The position numbers and the translations under genes were made by a program. DNA of 64,000 nucleotides from Metaphire vulgaris. Its lineage: Eukaryota > Annelida > Clitellata > Crassiclitellata > Megascolecidae. Within the stretch, counting starts at the first letter, position 1, and each line of letters starts with the position of its first letter. The stretch covers positions 9,982,301 to 10,046,300 of the forward strand of contig CM030848.1 of assembly GCA_018105865.1 (NCBI GenBank), read 5' to 3'. This document shows, piece after piece, positions 13,309 through 24,800 of the stretch. The notes beneath the pieces were generated by a model. The model was given only the letters and a program-made list of their open reading frames with translations, was not told where the DNA came from and made no database searches.

Positions 13309-16300
13309 TTCTTAAAGAGAGACCAAAGTTCAGCTTTGGCTTAGGCTCCGAATCTAAGGTATCTGTCAGATTTGGCCAACATTCGGTTACGGCTTAATCG
13401 CTTTCATAATATTTGGCTTTGACCTTAACTAAGTATGAGTTTCAGCTAGGGATGTAACTTTTCCGGAAAAGTAGAATGGCCGGAAATATTCCGGAAATTT
13501 CCGGAAATTTCCGGAAAAGTTCTAATACCTTCAAAACTTCTCTTTTTTAGAGGTAAACAGACAGCAGTGGACAAAATTAATCACCGCAGGTCCCACAGTC
13601 TGTGACTCAAGAGGGGGTGACTCAAGAGGGGGTGGTATCGTGGTATACCATCGTGCTGCTTATAAAGCAAAACAAGTCGACATCAATGTTACCACGACTA
13701 CCTTTGAGTCAATGTGCCTGACATTTTCTACGCCAGATGGCCCTTGCACTGTCCTTTCCATCTATCGGCCAGGTTCACAACCTGTTACAAGTGAATTTTT
13801 CAGTGAACTGGAGCAGTGTCTGGAGCAATTAGCCATATTCAATTCGCATGTGATAGTGGCTGGAGATTTTAATATTCATATGGAAAGACCTTCTTTGCCG
13901 GATGTTAAAACTCTTAGTGCTATCCTTCATCAATTTGGGCTCGTACAACTGGTCAATGAGTCAACTCACATCAATGGAGGATGTTTGGATCTTATTATCT
14001 TTCGTGAGGATGTTCCTGCATCTGATATTCAAATATGCACGCCTGCAATATCAGATCATGGCCTTGTCTCGGCATCCTTTCCGCTTCCTTCCAGCAAGCC
14101 TGTCTACATCCTCAGGAATGTGCGTAACTGGAAAAAGTTCGACGGTGAAGCATTTTGCCAAGGCCTTCAATCAAGCCCTTTGTGCCAAAAACCTAGAAGA
14201 CCTTGCCTCTGCTTCTGTGAGTACACTGTTTGAACTATACGACTCAACAACAAGACGGTTACTTGATGATCTCCTTCCAGTATGCAAGGTTAAGATTCGT
14301 CATAAACCTCTGTCACCATGGTTTGACTAGAATGCAGAACATTTCGACGTCGTGTTAGGAAGTGTGAGCGAAATTCAGACGAACAAAGAACCCGGATGAC
14401 CGTCGTGAGACTGTACTTATGATCAGGGACATGCATAAGTTTTTTCGTAGTGTCAAATTTCACGTAATGCTCACTTCGTAGACTCTGGAAAACATTCAAT
14501 GATATTCTCGGTCGCATACAAAGCCTTTGAATTCACAACTGAATGCGGATTTATTTACTGCAAATCAGTTCGTGGATTATTTGATATCTAAAGTTCGTTC
14601 GTGTGAGGGATGCTACCAGCCGCCAGAGTTTACAACCACAGATGTTTGTCTACAGGACTTTGAAAATTCGTTGGATGTTCTTCGACGCGTCATCCTCTCT
14701 ATGCCTACGAAAAACCTGTGAACTCGATCCGATTCCGACTTTTATTGTGCATGACTATATTGACTGTTTCTTGCCTTTTTAACGTTACTCTGCAATAGGT
14801 CTCTTAAAGAAGGCTGCCTACCTGCATCGCAGAAACTGGCAATAGTTAAGTCTAGGCTTAAGCAAACTGGCCTTGATGAGTCTGAAATGTCAAGTTATCG
14901 CCCTATCTCAAACCTCAGTTTCTTATCTAAGGTCCTTGAGAAGGTTGTCACTCTTCAGCTGCTTCCATATCTTGAGGCTAATGATTTGCTGCCGAAATAC
15001 CAGTCTGGTTTCCGTGCCTCACACTCCACTGAAACGCTTCTCTTGCATCTTCTCTCAGATCTCTATAGGGCCATCGATCGGTCAGAAGTCACTCTTCTTG
15101 CCCTATTTGATGTCAGTGCTGCTTTTGACACTGTTGACCATGATATTCTTCTACAGCGCCTCTCTGTCTCATTTGGTGTCTCTGGTCTTCCTCTGGCCTG
15201 GTTAAAATCCTATCTCTCTGAACGCCGCATGATTGCATCACTTGGTTCTTCCTACTCCCGTGAAGTACCAGTCACTTGTGGAGTCCCTCAGGGTTCACGC
15301 TTCTGTATATACTTTATACTGCTGATGTTACTTTTTTGCACCATATAATTTTAAAACACATATGTACGCTGATGATATTCAGGCCTATTCACATTCCAGC
15401 CCCAAATGCGCTGCAGATTCGTGAATTTGTTGAAGCCTCTGACTTACTTCATTCATGGATGCACTCAAATCGTCTTTTACTTAATCCAGCTAAAACTCAG
15501 CTCATCTGGTTTGGTACTGAGGTCAGCTCTTAAAAATTGATCATTTGTCTGTGCAGTCTGCCTTCCCGGCCTCTCTTTCTCCTCCTCTGTCCGTGATCTT
15601 GGTATAATTCTTGACTCTGAGTTAACCTTTATGGATCATATTAACTCACTTTGTCGCAGTTGCTTCTATCATCTTCGCCAGCTTTGGAACGACACTAGAC
15701 ATGCCATCTGCTTCTACTTTGATTCATGCATTTATTTGCTCAAGGCTTGACTACTGTGGTTCACTTTTGCTGGTCTTCCATCGGTGCGACTTGATAAACT
15801 CCAGATGGTTCTTCGTTCAGCAGCCAGGGTGATTGCTGGTGTCACAAGACGTGATCACATTAGTGATTATATGACATCTATTTTACACTGGCTGCCTTAT
15901 CCTGCTCGAGTTGAGTTTCAGTATGTTGAGAGCGGTTGCACTCTCTTTATGGTGCCACTCCATCTTACCTTTCAGAGCTACTCCATCCTCTTAGCTCTAT
16001 CCCTGGTCGGCCATGTCTTGGTCCACAACCAATGGTCTTCTCAGTGTGCCCTGCCACTAACTTCCATGTTCCTGAAGCGAGGTTTTGAATCAGTTGGCCC
16101 TATCCTTTGGAATGCTCTTGACGCCAGTATCGTGGCTTAGCAACTCCTAATTCTATGGCCCTCTTTTGAAACGACTTAAAACTTATCTCTTTGTCAATAT
16201 ACAGTAATTTGCTGTGGAAGCGCTTCTGAGTGATCTTTCAGAAGAGGCGCTATACAAATATTTTGTTACATTGTTACATTACATTACACAGCTAAGAAAA

Positions 16301-17827
16301 CGAAGTTTTATTATATATTTTTGGCACAAAGGGGGAAATTGGTTGAAAACGGGTTCTCCGATATTTTAACGAGATCTCGCCAATTTAAGTATTCTACTTG
16401 CTGCTCAGGGAACCAGCTTCCCTTATGAATATTCACGAATGTGTCGATCAGTGCTGGCGAGAGTGTGAGACTATGGTAAAACCGTAAAATAAACAAGTGT
16501 TTAGTTTTGTTTTTGTGACAATTCGATAATTTTTCGCCTAACATCGAGATTTATTATAGTTTTAACAAATCAGACAGCAAAACGGCGTCGCTTACTCTGG
16601 TAACTGGTTCTCTGCGACTTCCGACTCAGACATTATATTCGCTACCATACTGACAGTTGTTAACTTGTTAATAAATGCCCAACAAATGAATAGTTATAAA
16701 TAGTAATAATGATAAAAATAATAATAGATATCAGTAATAGTAATCAGTAGTAATAAATACTAATAATAAACAGTAATAATAATTATAATAAATAACAATA
16801 ATAATCAACTTTTCCTTTCGGAAAAGTACACTCAGAAATTTCGGAAATTTCGGAAATTAGAAATTTCTAACTCACATCCCTAGTTTCAGCCATAAGTTGA
16901 AACTTTCAGCATCAAGTAATTGATGACTGTAAAAGTTATACGTTGCCATCAAGTAATTTCTCTTGATTATGATGTGTACATATAGTCGTATATTCTCTAA
17001 AATTCTGCTTCAAAGGTTTAAAGACTAAGTAGCCTAGCGAATTAGGAACAATAGAGCCATTGTATCATTTGCTTTTGATAGTGCACAGAGATCATTAATA
17101 ATGTCATTGGAGGCAATAAGGGGATTAATGGGTTGTGATGAGTTTTACAGTGGATGGTTCAAAGGAAGTGACTATAATAACCTTCATTCATCAAATTCGA
17201 TTCCCGATTCCAATGCTTTGAATCGGTTAGTCCCAACGGTCTTCTGCATATATCTCATGGCTGCGGATTAACATCTATGTAGGCATTTGAAGCTGCACAA
17301 GATCGAAAACGGCGGGTGGGGGTCGCAACGGCCACATCCGGATTCGCGAACTTATGATGACGGTTTAATGTATCAAAGGAGGTATGACCTTAATGCTTTG
17401 TTATAGGAACAACTGTGTTTGGATCAAGAGAAACCCTCATTCGATTAACTAATAGCCGGCAAAAGCCATGTTGAACGATAGCTAACAATCAATCAACTTC
17501 TGTGGCGCAACGATCATAAAATCTAGGGTACCAGCCAATGGCGGGCAAAACCCAATCTGAATTAGAGCCAGGTCAAGCCGGAAAGGTCAGTCAGATCGGC
17601 GGTGGAGCAATCTAAGGGAGAATGATAAGGGGACACCTCGTTGTCACACACGATTTTCTGCTTTTGCATGGCACCTAAACCGCAACACACAAGAACGTCG
17701 CAATCAACAGCAGTAACACACTCTACCCGTTGAACTTTGAAAAAGACGGATAATGCAATTAGATTTTCTTACCAGGTGATGTTCGACAATTAAAACATTT
17801 TCGTAAACAAGCTCCCAGTACAGCCAT
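8715..17827 (-). CDS. MRPL1: Mitochondrial ribosomal protein L1 (uL1m)
   Basis: Minus-strand exons, 5' to 3': 17827-17773 (probable first exon), 13116-12979, 12336-12117, 11981-11892, 11251-11180, 10453-10333, 10113-10001, 9452-9371, 8914-8715 (stop TGA). The core matches MRPL1 of other animals: KYYPPARYTFEEAVTMH, then the uL1 fold with LTKAEEDKAKASQLGA and FVGGLDTI, and an acidic C-terminus ending DEDDEDQAAKARR. It is a component of the L1 stalk of the mitochondrial large ribosomal subunit. The first exon encodes MAVLGACLRKCFNCRTSP, Cys/Arg-rich and suited to a mitochondrial presequence, with a GTAAGA donor. All junctions from the second exon on agree in phase. The first junction is one base short, which an extra T in the T-run at 13110-13114 would repair. 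Identity is firm; the first exon is an inference. Confidence 0.88.
10603..10850. mobile_element. Possible Tigger/pogo-like MITE
   Basis: Starts TA-CAGTACAACCTGCATATA and ends with the inverted counterpart ...CCCATTATATCA when read from the other side, closing with CAACTG-TA. The inverted repeats are imperfect. TA borders fit the mariner/pogo group. Sits in an MRPL1 intron. Confidence 0.5.
13131..13306. repeat. AT/GT dinucleotide microsatellites
   Basis: Several (AT)n tracts with a (TATG)/(TG)n middle section, starting 15 bp upstream of the acceptor of the second MRPL1 exon (minus strand). The open frame running through it (YIYIY, THTHT) is a repeat artefact. Confidence 0.95.
13447..16882. 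mobile_element. hAT-type DNA transposon, interrupted by a LINE
   Basis: Ends TAGGGATGTAAC (left) and, inverted, TAGGGATGTGAG (right), followed on both sides by TTTCCGGAAATT-like subterminal repeats. An exact 8-bp target duplication GTTTCAGC lies at 13439-13446 and 16883-16890. No hAT transposase was found between the ends. Most of the interior is a later LINE insertion plus AT-rich (TAATAA)-like sequence at 16680-16800. Confidence 0.85.
13560..16290 (+). mobile_element. Degenerate CR1/L2-clade-like LINE (endonuclease plus reverse transcriptase)
   Basis: Broken into several frames. The apurinic-type endonuclease domain is readable at 13640-14150 (LSIYRPG, VAGDFNIH, LDLIIF, ISDHGLV). The reverse transcriptase is readable at 14880-15530 (SSYRPISNLSFLSKVLEKVV, FDVSAAFDTVDHDILL, GVPQGS, and a YADD box at about 15366). 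The 3' end has GAGGCGCTATACAAAT and a (TTACA)n-like tail at 16262-16288, typical of CR1/L2/Crack-group elements; the clade is not certain. The 5' end is truncated, and a 15-bp tandem duplication sits at 13600-13632. Many stops and shifts make it non-functional. Confidence 0.85.
17505..17640 (-). mobile_element. 3' end fragment of a LINE ('B' tail family)
   Basis: On the minus strand this reads TTAGATTGCTCCACCGC..., ...TTGACCTGGCTCTAATTC and ...GATTGGGTTTTGC. The same block is found at 26290-26430, 54200-54345, 54970-55157 and 63821-63943. The best copy (54970-55157) is preceded by GTCTTAAAACTTACCTGTTTG, a LINE ORF2 terminus, and ends in an (ATTG)n tail. Confidence 0.6.
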
Positions 17828-17900
17828 GACACCGGATGTCAAGTACTGGAACTTCTGGAAGCTATCATAGAAATAATTGTTAAGTTCATATTCACCAAAG

Positions 17901-17949
<49 letters not shown>

Positions 17950-18541
17950 ACTTTGATATTCACTAAATGAAGTGTATCTATTGTGAAAGTGTAAATTAAA
18001 TCAGTGTTGTCAACTTGACATGCTACGCCCTTATAGCGTCAGCGCTGTCTATCTAGACTCTAGAATAGATAGACAGCGCTGTACACACCAGATTACTATT
18101 TTCACTTCAGTCTTCACAGTCTGACACGTGATAAGTTTGATACAAAGGCTCAAGCTTTCTTGAATAAATTGGGTAGGCAATTCGTATTCTGAGATTAGGA
18201 GCAGCTGCTATTATAATTTACTGCCTCTGCTGCCTACTAAGCTATGAGTCATATTTATGCTGAATCGCTGATCACTCGTCCCGGGTAATATTGTATATCC
18301 AGTCGTAGCAGATATAACTTTCCTGAATGACACATGTAACTTAATGCAATCGTTGAGCTGATTTTAAAAATGACACGCTTTGCGCGCAAGGTTTCACTGG
18401 CTAGCATTTCACTCATCTGAAATAAACATGAAAAAATGGATTTACTTACTTATTGGCTGCAGAATTTGAACGGAAGTAGCCACTAGTTGGCTGAGGGCGA
18501 TTTGTAGTATAAATATATTTATTAAGATAGATGTTTTAATA
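17828..18541. promoter_or_regulatory. Presumed bidirectional promoter region between MRPL1 and MRPL4
   Basis: This 714-bp interval separates the probable MRPL1 start (minus, 17827) from the MRPL4 start (plus, 18542). It holds an (AT)n run (17902-17947) and a perfect hairpin at 18040-18081: 15-bp arms CAGCGCTGTCTATCT and AGATAGACAGCGCTG with a 12-nt loop. No TATA box is clear. Shared regulation of two subunits of one complex is an inference. Confidence 0.4.
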
Positions 18542-18829
18542 ATGGCTGCTAAAATTCTGCCGCTCAGGAATTCATTTTACAAGCTGGTGCACCGTTCCAG
18601 CGTCTATTTGAGACAGAATGTAAGTACTAGTAGCACTGATTTCATCTGCATCATCCTGTGTAGTGTAATGTAATAATACTAGACATTTATATAGCGCTTT
18701 TATGGAAGCGGTTCTCAGTTATTTTAGCGCCTTAATTTTATTACATCTTTAGCTTTTACCGAATGATTATTGTTAGCGATATATGGATTTCTACCATGTT
18801 GCTTGTGTGTATGTAAACTTATTATGATG

Positions 18830-18870
<41 letters not shown>

Positions 18871-21800
18871 ACGACAATTTATATAGCGCTATCTGCCTGG
18901 CGAAGACCATAGTCAAGAGTGCTTTACAAAGACATCTGATATGAGATTTCAAATAGGTGCGTCTTAAGTTTCTGTGCAAACCTATATTGTGTCGTCTCCC
19001 TGGTTATTTCCTTGGGGACGGCATTCCAAAGTGTGGGATTCTCCTCGAGACGGATCTGTCTCCAAATTTAGCTGTCTTGGATGGAGGGGGACAACTAGCT
19101 GAATTTGGCGACTGGATCTGAGTTCCATCCGCCTGTCAGTTAACAGAGTTCTGCACACCAGTTCCGAAATATACTCTGGGCAGTCCGGGCCGTGCAAGGC
19201 CTTATAAGTCAACACACATCATTTGTAAACAATCCATTCATGGATCCGTAGCCGGTGGAGGTGATCGCGAAGTAGCGGAGTGACATGTTCATTCCATCTG
19301 ACTCGAAAGATTAACCGCGCTGAGACGTTAAGGACCGATTGGAGGCAGTTAAGTTGTCTATCTGGTGAAACTTATGAATAGAGACTTGATTAGGGGCAGT
19401 TATTGTGGACTTTTGAAAATTAGAGGGTTGTGCGTTTGTTTGCATGTGTGTGCTTTGAATAGGTAAGATATTGGGATAAAGATAAAAAGGAGTGGGGACT
19501 ATTTTTACTTCTTCATCCACATTTTTAAAATTGTCTATTGCTAAAGAATTACCGGTAGACTGTGAATTTATATTGGTAATCTTTTACTTTAGGGCCATTT
19601 ATTATTTTTTAATGAACGTGTAGACTTGTATTTAATTAAGCATGTGTAAGCAGACATAATTTCTGACGGCTTGGCAGCATACGGAAACATCGAGCCAAGT
19701 AGACATGGAATTTACAAACATTCCGTCATTATACGCCAGCAGCATTTCGTGGCCCCGATGATGCAAGTGCGCATAGGCAAAACATAGAGAACACATGGAT
19801 GCATGCAAAGAGAAAACTGAAAAGACAATTTGGCACCAGTCGGACGTTATTCTCGTCCTATTTGCACGAATTCATTAACCGTAACCTTTTCCGTGCAGAA
19901 GACTTAACAACTTCATTGTTACTCTATCTGCTAATTATGCTTACGACAAGAGTAATATTCTCCTGTGAATAAATAATGGTTTTTCTCCTCATTAACATTC
20001 CTCTGTTATCATTGAACTGTTCTTCTATTTCAGCACAACTTTTAATGCAGATGCATTGCAAAATTACTGGCAAATAATAAATGACGCTTAAGTAAAAGAT
20101 TATCTTTATATTTTGCCTGTTTCTTCTGTTTGCAATACAGAGGATGTAAATATGTTTGATTCAATTATTCTTGAATTTTATTAAAAATTAAATATTAAAG
20201 TGTCTTTGCTTGACACAACGAGCTTGAATTAAAAATTTTAGGCTAGCTTCTGCACATCATCTAGTTTCTGCCAAGATTCAACAGTGCCAGAGATTCAGCA
20301 CACAGGTAATTAATATTAAGTGTATGACAGCTGTTGTGTTCTCTCTGGAAACAGGGAAAAATTTTGTTTATTGTCTGTAGTTTTTCTTTGTTTTAATGTC
20401 CAATATTTGAAATAGTGAAGTAAAGTTTTGTCTTAATATATTATTTAAATGTTTCTTAATATGTGATTTTTAGGGTGTTTAAATGTTCAGATATTGCTGG
20501 AAATATGTGGAATGGTGCTCTGACATATTAAGGGTGCTTGCTTACCAGATTGGTGGTAAGGTGGTCCAATGGTTTGTGGGTAGGCCTGCTAGTCATATAG
20601 TCCAAGTTTTAAAGCCTGTTTATGGTAGAAACTCTTTGGATTGTTTCTGCCCCAGGTGTTCACTCAACCAATTCAGCAGTGAATAGGTCAGGGATATTTT
20701 TCAACCCTCTAACACCCCCAACACCCCCACCCCAAATGAGGTCGACACTCCCCAAAATTTGGTAATGTGACAATGGTATGCACACAAAATGCATACTAAT
20801 TAGCTCTGGACACCCTCCTCCAATTTGAGGTCAATACCCCCAATTCACAATCCTAGAAATATCCCTGGAATAAGTATATCAGGTGCTTATCTTTTGAAAG
20901 AATTAGCAGTGAGGGAAAGTTGATGAGCATCCTCATTCAGCTGATGCCAAGAAAAACTGAAGATTGCTAACTCTTCAGTTCTGTTACTGATGTTGAGCCT
21001 ATGAAGCAACCTTTGTGTGTATTATTGCATTTGTAACTTAATTTTTTCCCTAAATTTATTGTGTTTTTTATATTCTAAAACGTTACAAGAAATATTTAAG
21101 ATATCTCAAAATGTGCCACTGGGGTGGACATTTTGAGATATCTTAAATTGGCTAAACCTCTGAATGCTGGACATAAATAGTCAGTTTAGATAAATAAGAT
21201 ATCATGTGTCTGGATCTTTAGTTTTCAGGGTTTTGTTTTAGAACCGTTGTCTAGTCGCATGGGTTCCAATCTACCGATTATAACTTCTCGAAAGCTGCTT
21301 CATCCGCCGTTAGATTTACGACCTAAACAGGCATGGCTGGAGACGTTATCGGTTACTGAAAATGAAAAACTTGGTATAGTTGATCTGCATCCAGAAATTT
21401 TGCTACTTTTCCAAGGTTATTATTGATTTATAGAATTTAGGAAATCATACCATGGAATATTTGTCATTTATAAGCTTAAAACTTCTATTATTGGTCAGTC
21501 ACACCCTATTACAGGTGTGACTGACCCATGGGATTGACTTCTCATTACCATGTTTTCTCCATCTACATTACATTTTCTTCAGAGTCTATTTCTTCTTGCT
21601 CACTTGCAATTGAAAGACTTTCTATAGGTAACGGATGGTGGTTGTTGAAATAGTGTTTCATCTTTTTGGCATGATTGCATACAGTAATTTTGCTAGTGTT
21701 GACATTTGTGATGATATTCAGAGCTTAGTTTTACACTTTTCTGGTATGATGATTTTACCTTGTTATTTAATGAATTTATGCAAATCTGATTATCTGTTTA

Positions 21801-24800
21801 ACCCCTTAACCGTGTATTTAACTGTAACTCAATGTAAAATGGACGGATCTATCCGGGATTCCCAGTTAAGGGGTTAATGTATTAATGTTTCACAAAACTT
21901 GGGCAGAATTGCTTATTGATAGTTCTGGCTTAGAATTGCTTGAGATCTTGTCACTAAAAACTTGGTCCATGTGAACTTATCCTATTTTTTTAGATTTCAC
22001 TCTAAATGTTTTGAATGTCTTAACTGTTATGCAGGATTGATGTGCTTTGGGCAAACATCCACTGGCAGACTATATATAAAAAAGTGGTAAGTATTTTGCC
22101 AAGCCATATTGTTACTCAGGGACAATGGTTGAGTTCAGAGTTGATGCTCTTTGGTGATGGGGTTGCAGGTGATACATGAGAGGCAAAATCACTGATGAAC
22201 TTAAGGCCACCACTGTCTCATTTCTTGCCTACATTGATATATAAATAGAGGACTATCAGAGGATGCCATTAGGTAAAAATCATAGACAAAGGTCACATTA
22301 GCCAAATCCAATCCTTTTGTAGTAAAATTCCAGCCAATCATATGTTTCAGTTGTATTGCATTAGAACGTTTGTCTTGTTAACCAGTTGTTTGTGAGGAAG
22401 ACAGCAGGAATGTACTTTACTTATTGAGGTAGACCAGCTATATATGTGGTATTGCTAAATGTCAGCATTGATCCTACATTAACATTTTTGTCCTTTTACA
22501 CAACAGTGTGCAGTTGTTGGTCCCTCCCATTAAGTTTGGGGAAAGATCATTTTTTGTCTCTTCCAGACAATTTGGAGCAGTCTCAACTTTTCATTAGTGA
22601 CACATTTATTTAATATTGAATGAATGTTGAGGCCTTAGCCTTGTCTACTGCGCTATATAAATTGTCAATAAATAAATAAACAGTGCTGTTGAATGAATGG
22701 AAGTTCATGCAACCTTTGTGATGGCTGCAGTTCCTAAACATTCTACAGACTCCAATTAAACTTAGAAGATTTGATTTTTTTATTTGTATTCAGATGTTGA
22801 TTATTCACTTAGTGGCAAGTACTGAATAAGAAATTTAGGTTGAACATAAATCATACAAATCCATAAGAGAAGGGGGTCTGGAAATGTTACTACAGGAGCA
22901 GAAAAGATGGTGGTATCAAAAACTTCAGAAATTTGTATCCAAATTTTATATTCAGAACTTTAAGCAATAGCAAAAAGCCAGTCACCAATATTTTTTAGGC
23001 ATTGTTTGCATATTTTCTGCACTTTTGATCTTGTGCTTGTTCAATTGTGTGACAAGATGCTGACTCTATTTAGTTGTCTCTTTGTTGATAGGATTATCGT
23101 CATGCAAAGAACAGAGCAGAGATGAGAGGTGGCGGTCGAAAGCCGTGGCCTCAGAAAGGAACAGGAAGAGCGAGACATGGGAGCATTCGATCACCAATAT
23201 TCATTGCAGGTGCAAAACTAGTTTAATTGATTAATTGATTAATTAGCTAATCCATTCATGTTTCTATGCATGAAACTTTTATATCACAGTTCAAATTATT
23301 GATCTTTTAAAAATTGTATGATGCATAGCCAGTTTACTGTATTTAGGTTCAGAGTCAAATACCTAATTATTGAACTTACATATGTTTAGATGTTTATAGT
23401 GTCTATAAAATTTTCTTTAAGAAAACTGACATAAATTGAGTATCAGGTTTATGAAAATTGAATAAAATAAGAAAAACATTTGCTTCATACTTTGAAAAAT
23501 CTATGGCTTAAAAGTTCTTTTATATATGCTTTTGAGATTAGGTGGGAAAACATTTGGTCCTCGTGGTCCAAATTCTTTGTTTTACATGGCACCACTTTAT
23601 ATCCGTGTTCTTGGACTTCAAGTGGCGTTGTCCATCAAATATGCCCAGGTAGAACATTCTCTTCCCATTTTGAATTTTGTTTTATTGTGTACTTTGTCAC
23701 GTTACCAGGTGGGGCTGTGGTCAATCTCTTTTGTTGTGAAACCATTGTGAGACAACCACATCCATCTGTGAATGTCCAGGCGTTGGAACTGGTGGTCAGA
23801 CTGTTTTGGCTCTAGAGGATGATCAGGCTTTTTTAAACCAAGTCCTTATATGCATAGGAACCTGGCATAATTCATATCTGTGTTTTATCCTGACTCCAGG
23901 CCTTTGGGGGACAAATTGACTTGGCTGGAGAGGAAGAGACACGGTTCAATGCAAAAATGTGTATCAGTGCTGGGATTTTTTTGGAGGGGGGATTGTGGTT
24001 TTGAGGGGGGAAATTCCCCCATATCAGGCCTGCATAAAACACTGATTCATATAATTCAAACAGTGACTAAGGTGCTTGCTTGATATAAGAATATTTTATT
24101 TGTCAGTGTTAGAGAGTTTTAATTTTAATTAAGTAGGTTTTAATTGTTTCTGTTTAGAATGATCTTCACATTGTCGATTCCTTGGATTTGCCAACAGAAG
24201 ATCCAAAAGTATGTATGCATCATGTTGTCAAGAATTGCATGTGCAGGCAAAATCAAATTTTGAAATTTGGATGGGCTGAAGCAGGTGTTTAAAGACTGTT
24301 TGGCATGACTTGGAATGCTGAGATATTTTAGTAAAATGAAGATTTGATACATAACAGTTAATTAATTTTTTATGGTGTAATCTGATATAAAAAATATTTT
24401 TATTAGCTGATAAATTTATTTATCAGCTAATAAAACTAATATCTAATATTTGTGTTCAGCAAGTAAAAGTTTGAGTCGTTTGCCATCAAACTTAAGATGC
24501 ACCTCTTTAAAAGATCGTACGATTGCTCTATGTAAAGCACTCTTGACTTTGGTCCCAGCTATGTTACCACGCTATATAAATTGTCACGTAGAATAGAATA
24601 GAATAGAAAAATCTTATTAGTTTCACCAGAATTTGTAGAGGAAGCAAAATCTTGCGTAAAATTTGTTGACTAGTGTAATTTTTGTTACAATTTGTTTGTA
24701 GTATTTGAACGATCTAATTGAATCAAGAGGATGGGGACTATCAGTTCTATTTATAGATGAGTAAGTGCCGTATTGTTTTGTCAGCATGTATTGTTTACTA

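Noticed and set aside
13640..15348. A host gene with endonuclease and reverse transcriptase domains
   Set aside because: Frames are broken repeatedly and the unit ends in a LINE-type tail; it is a dead retrotransposon.
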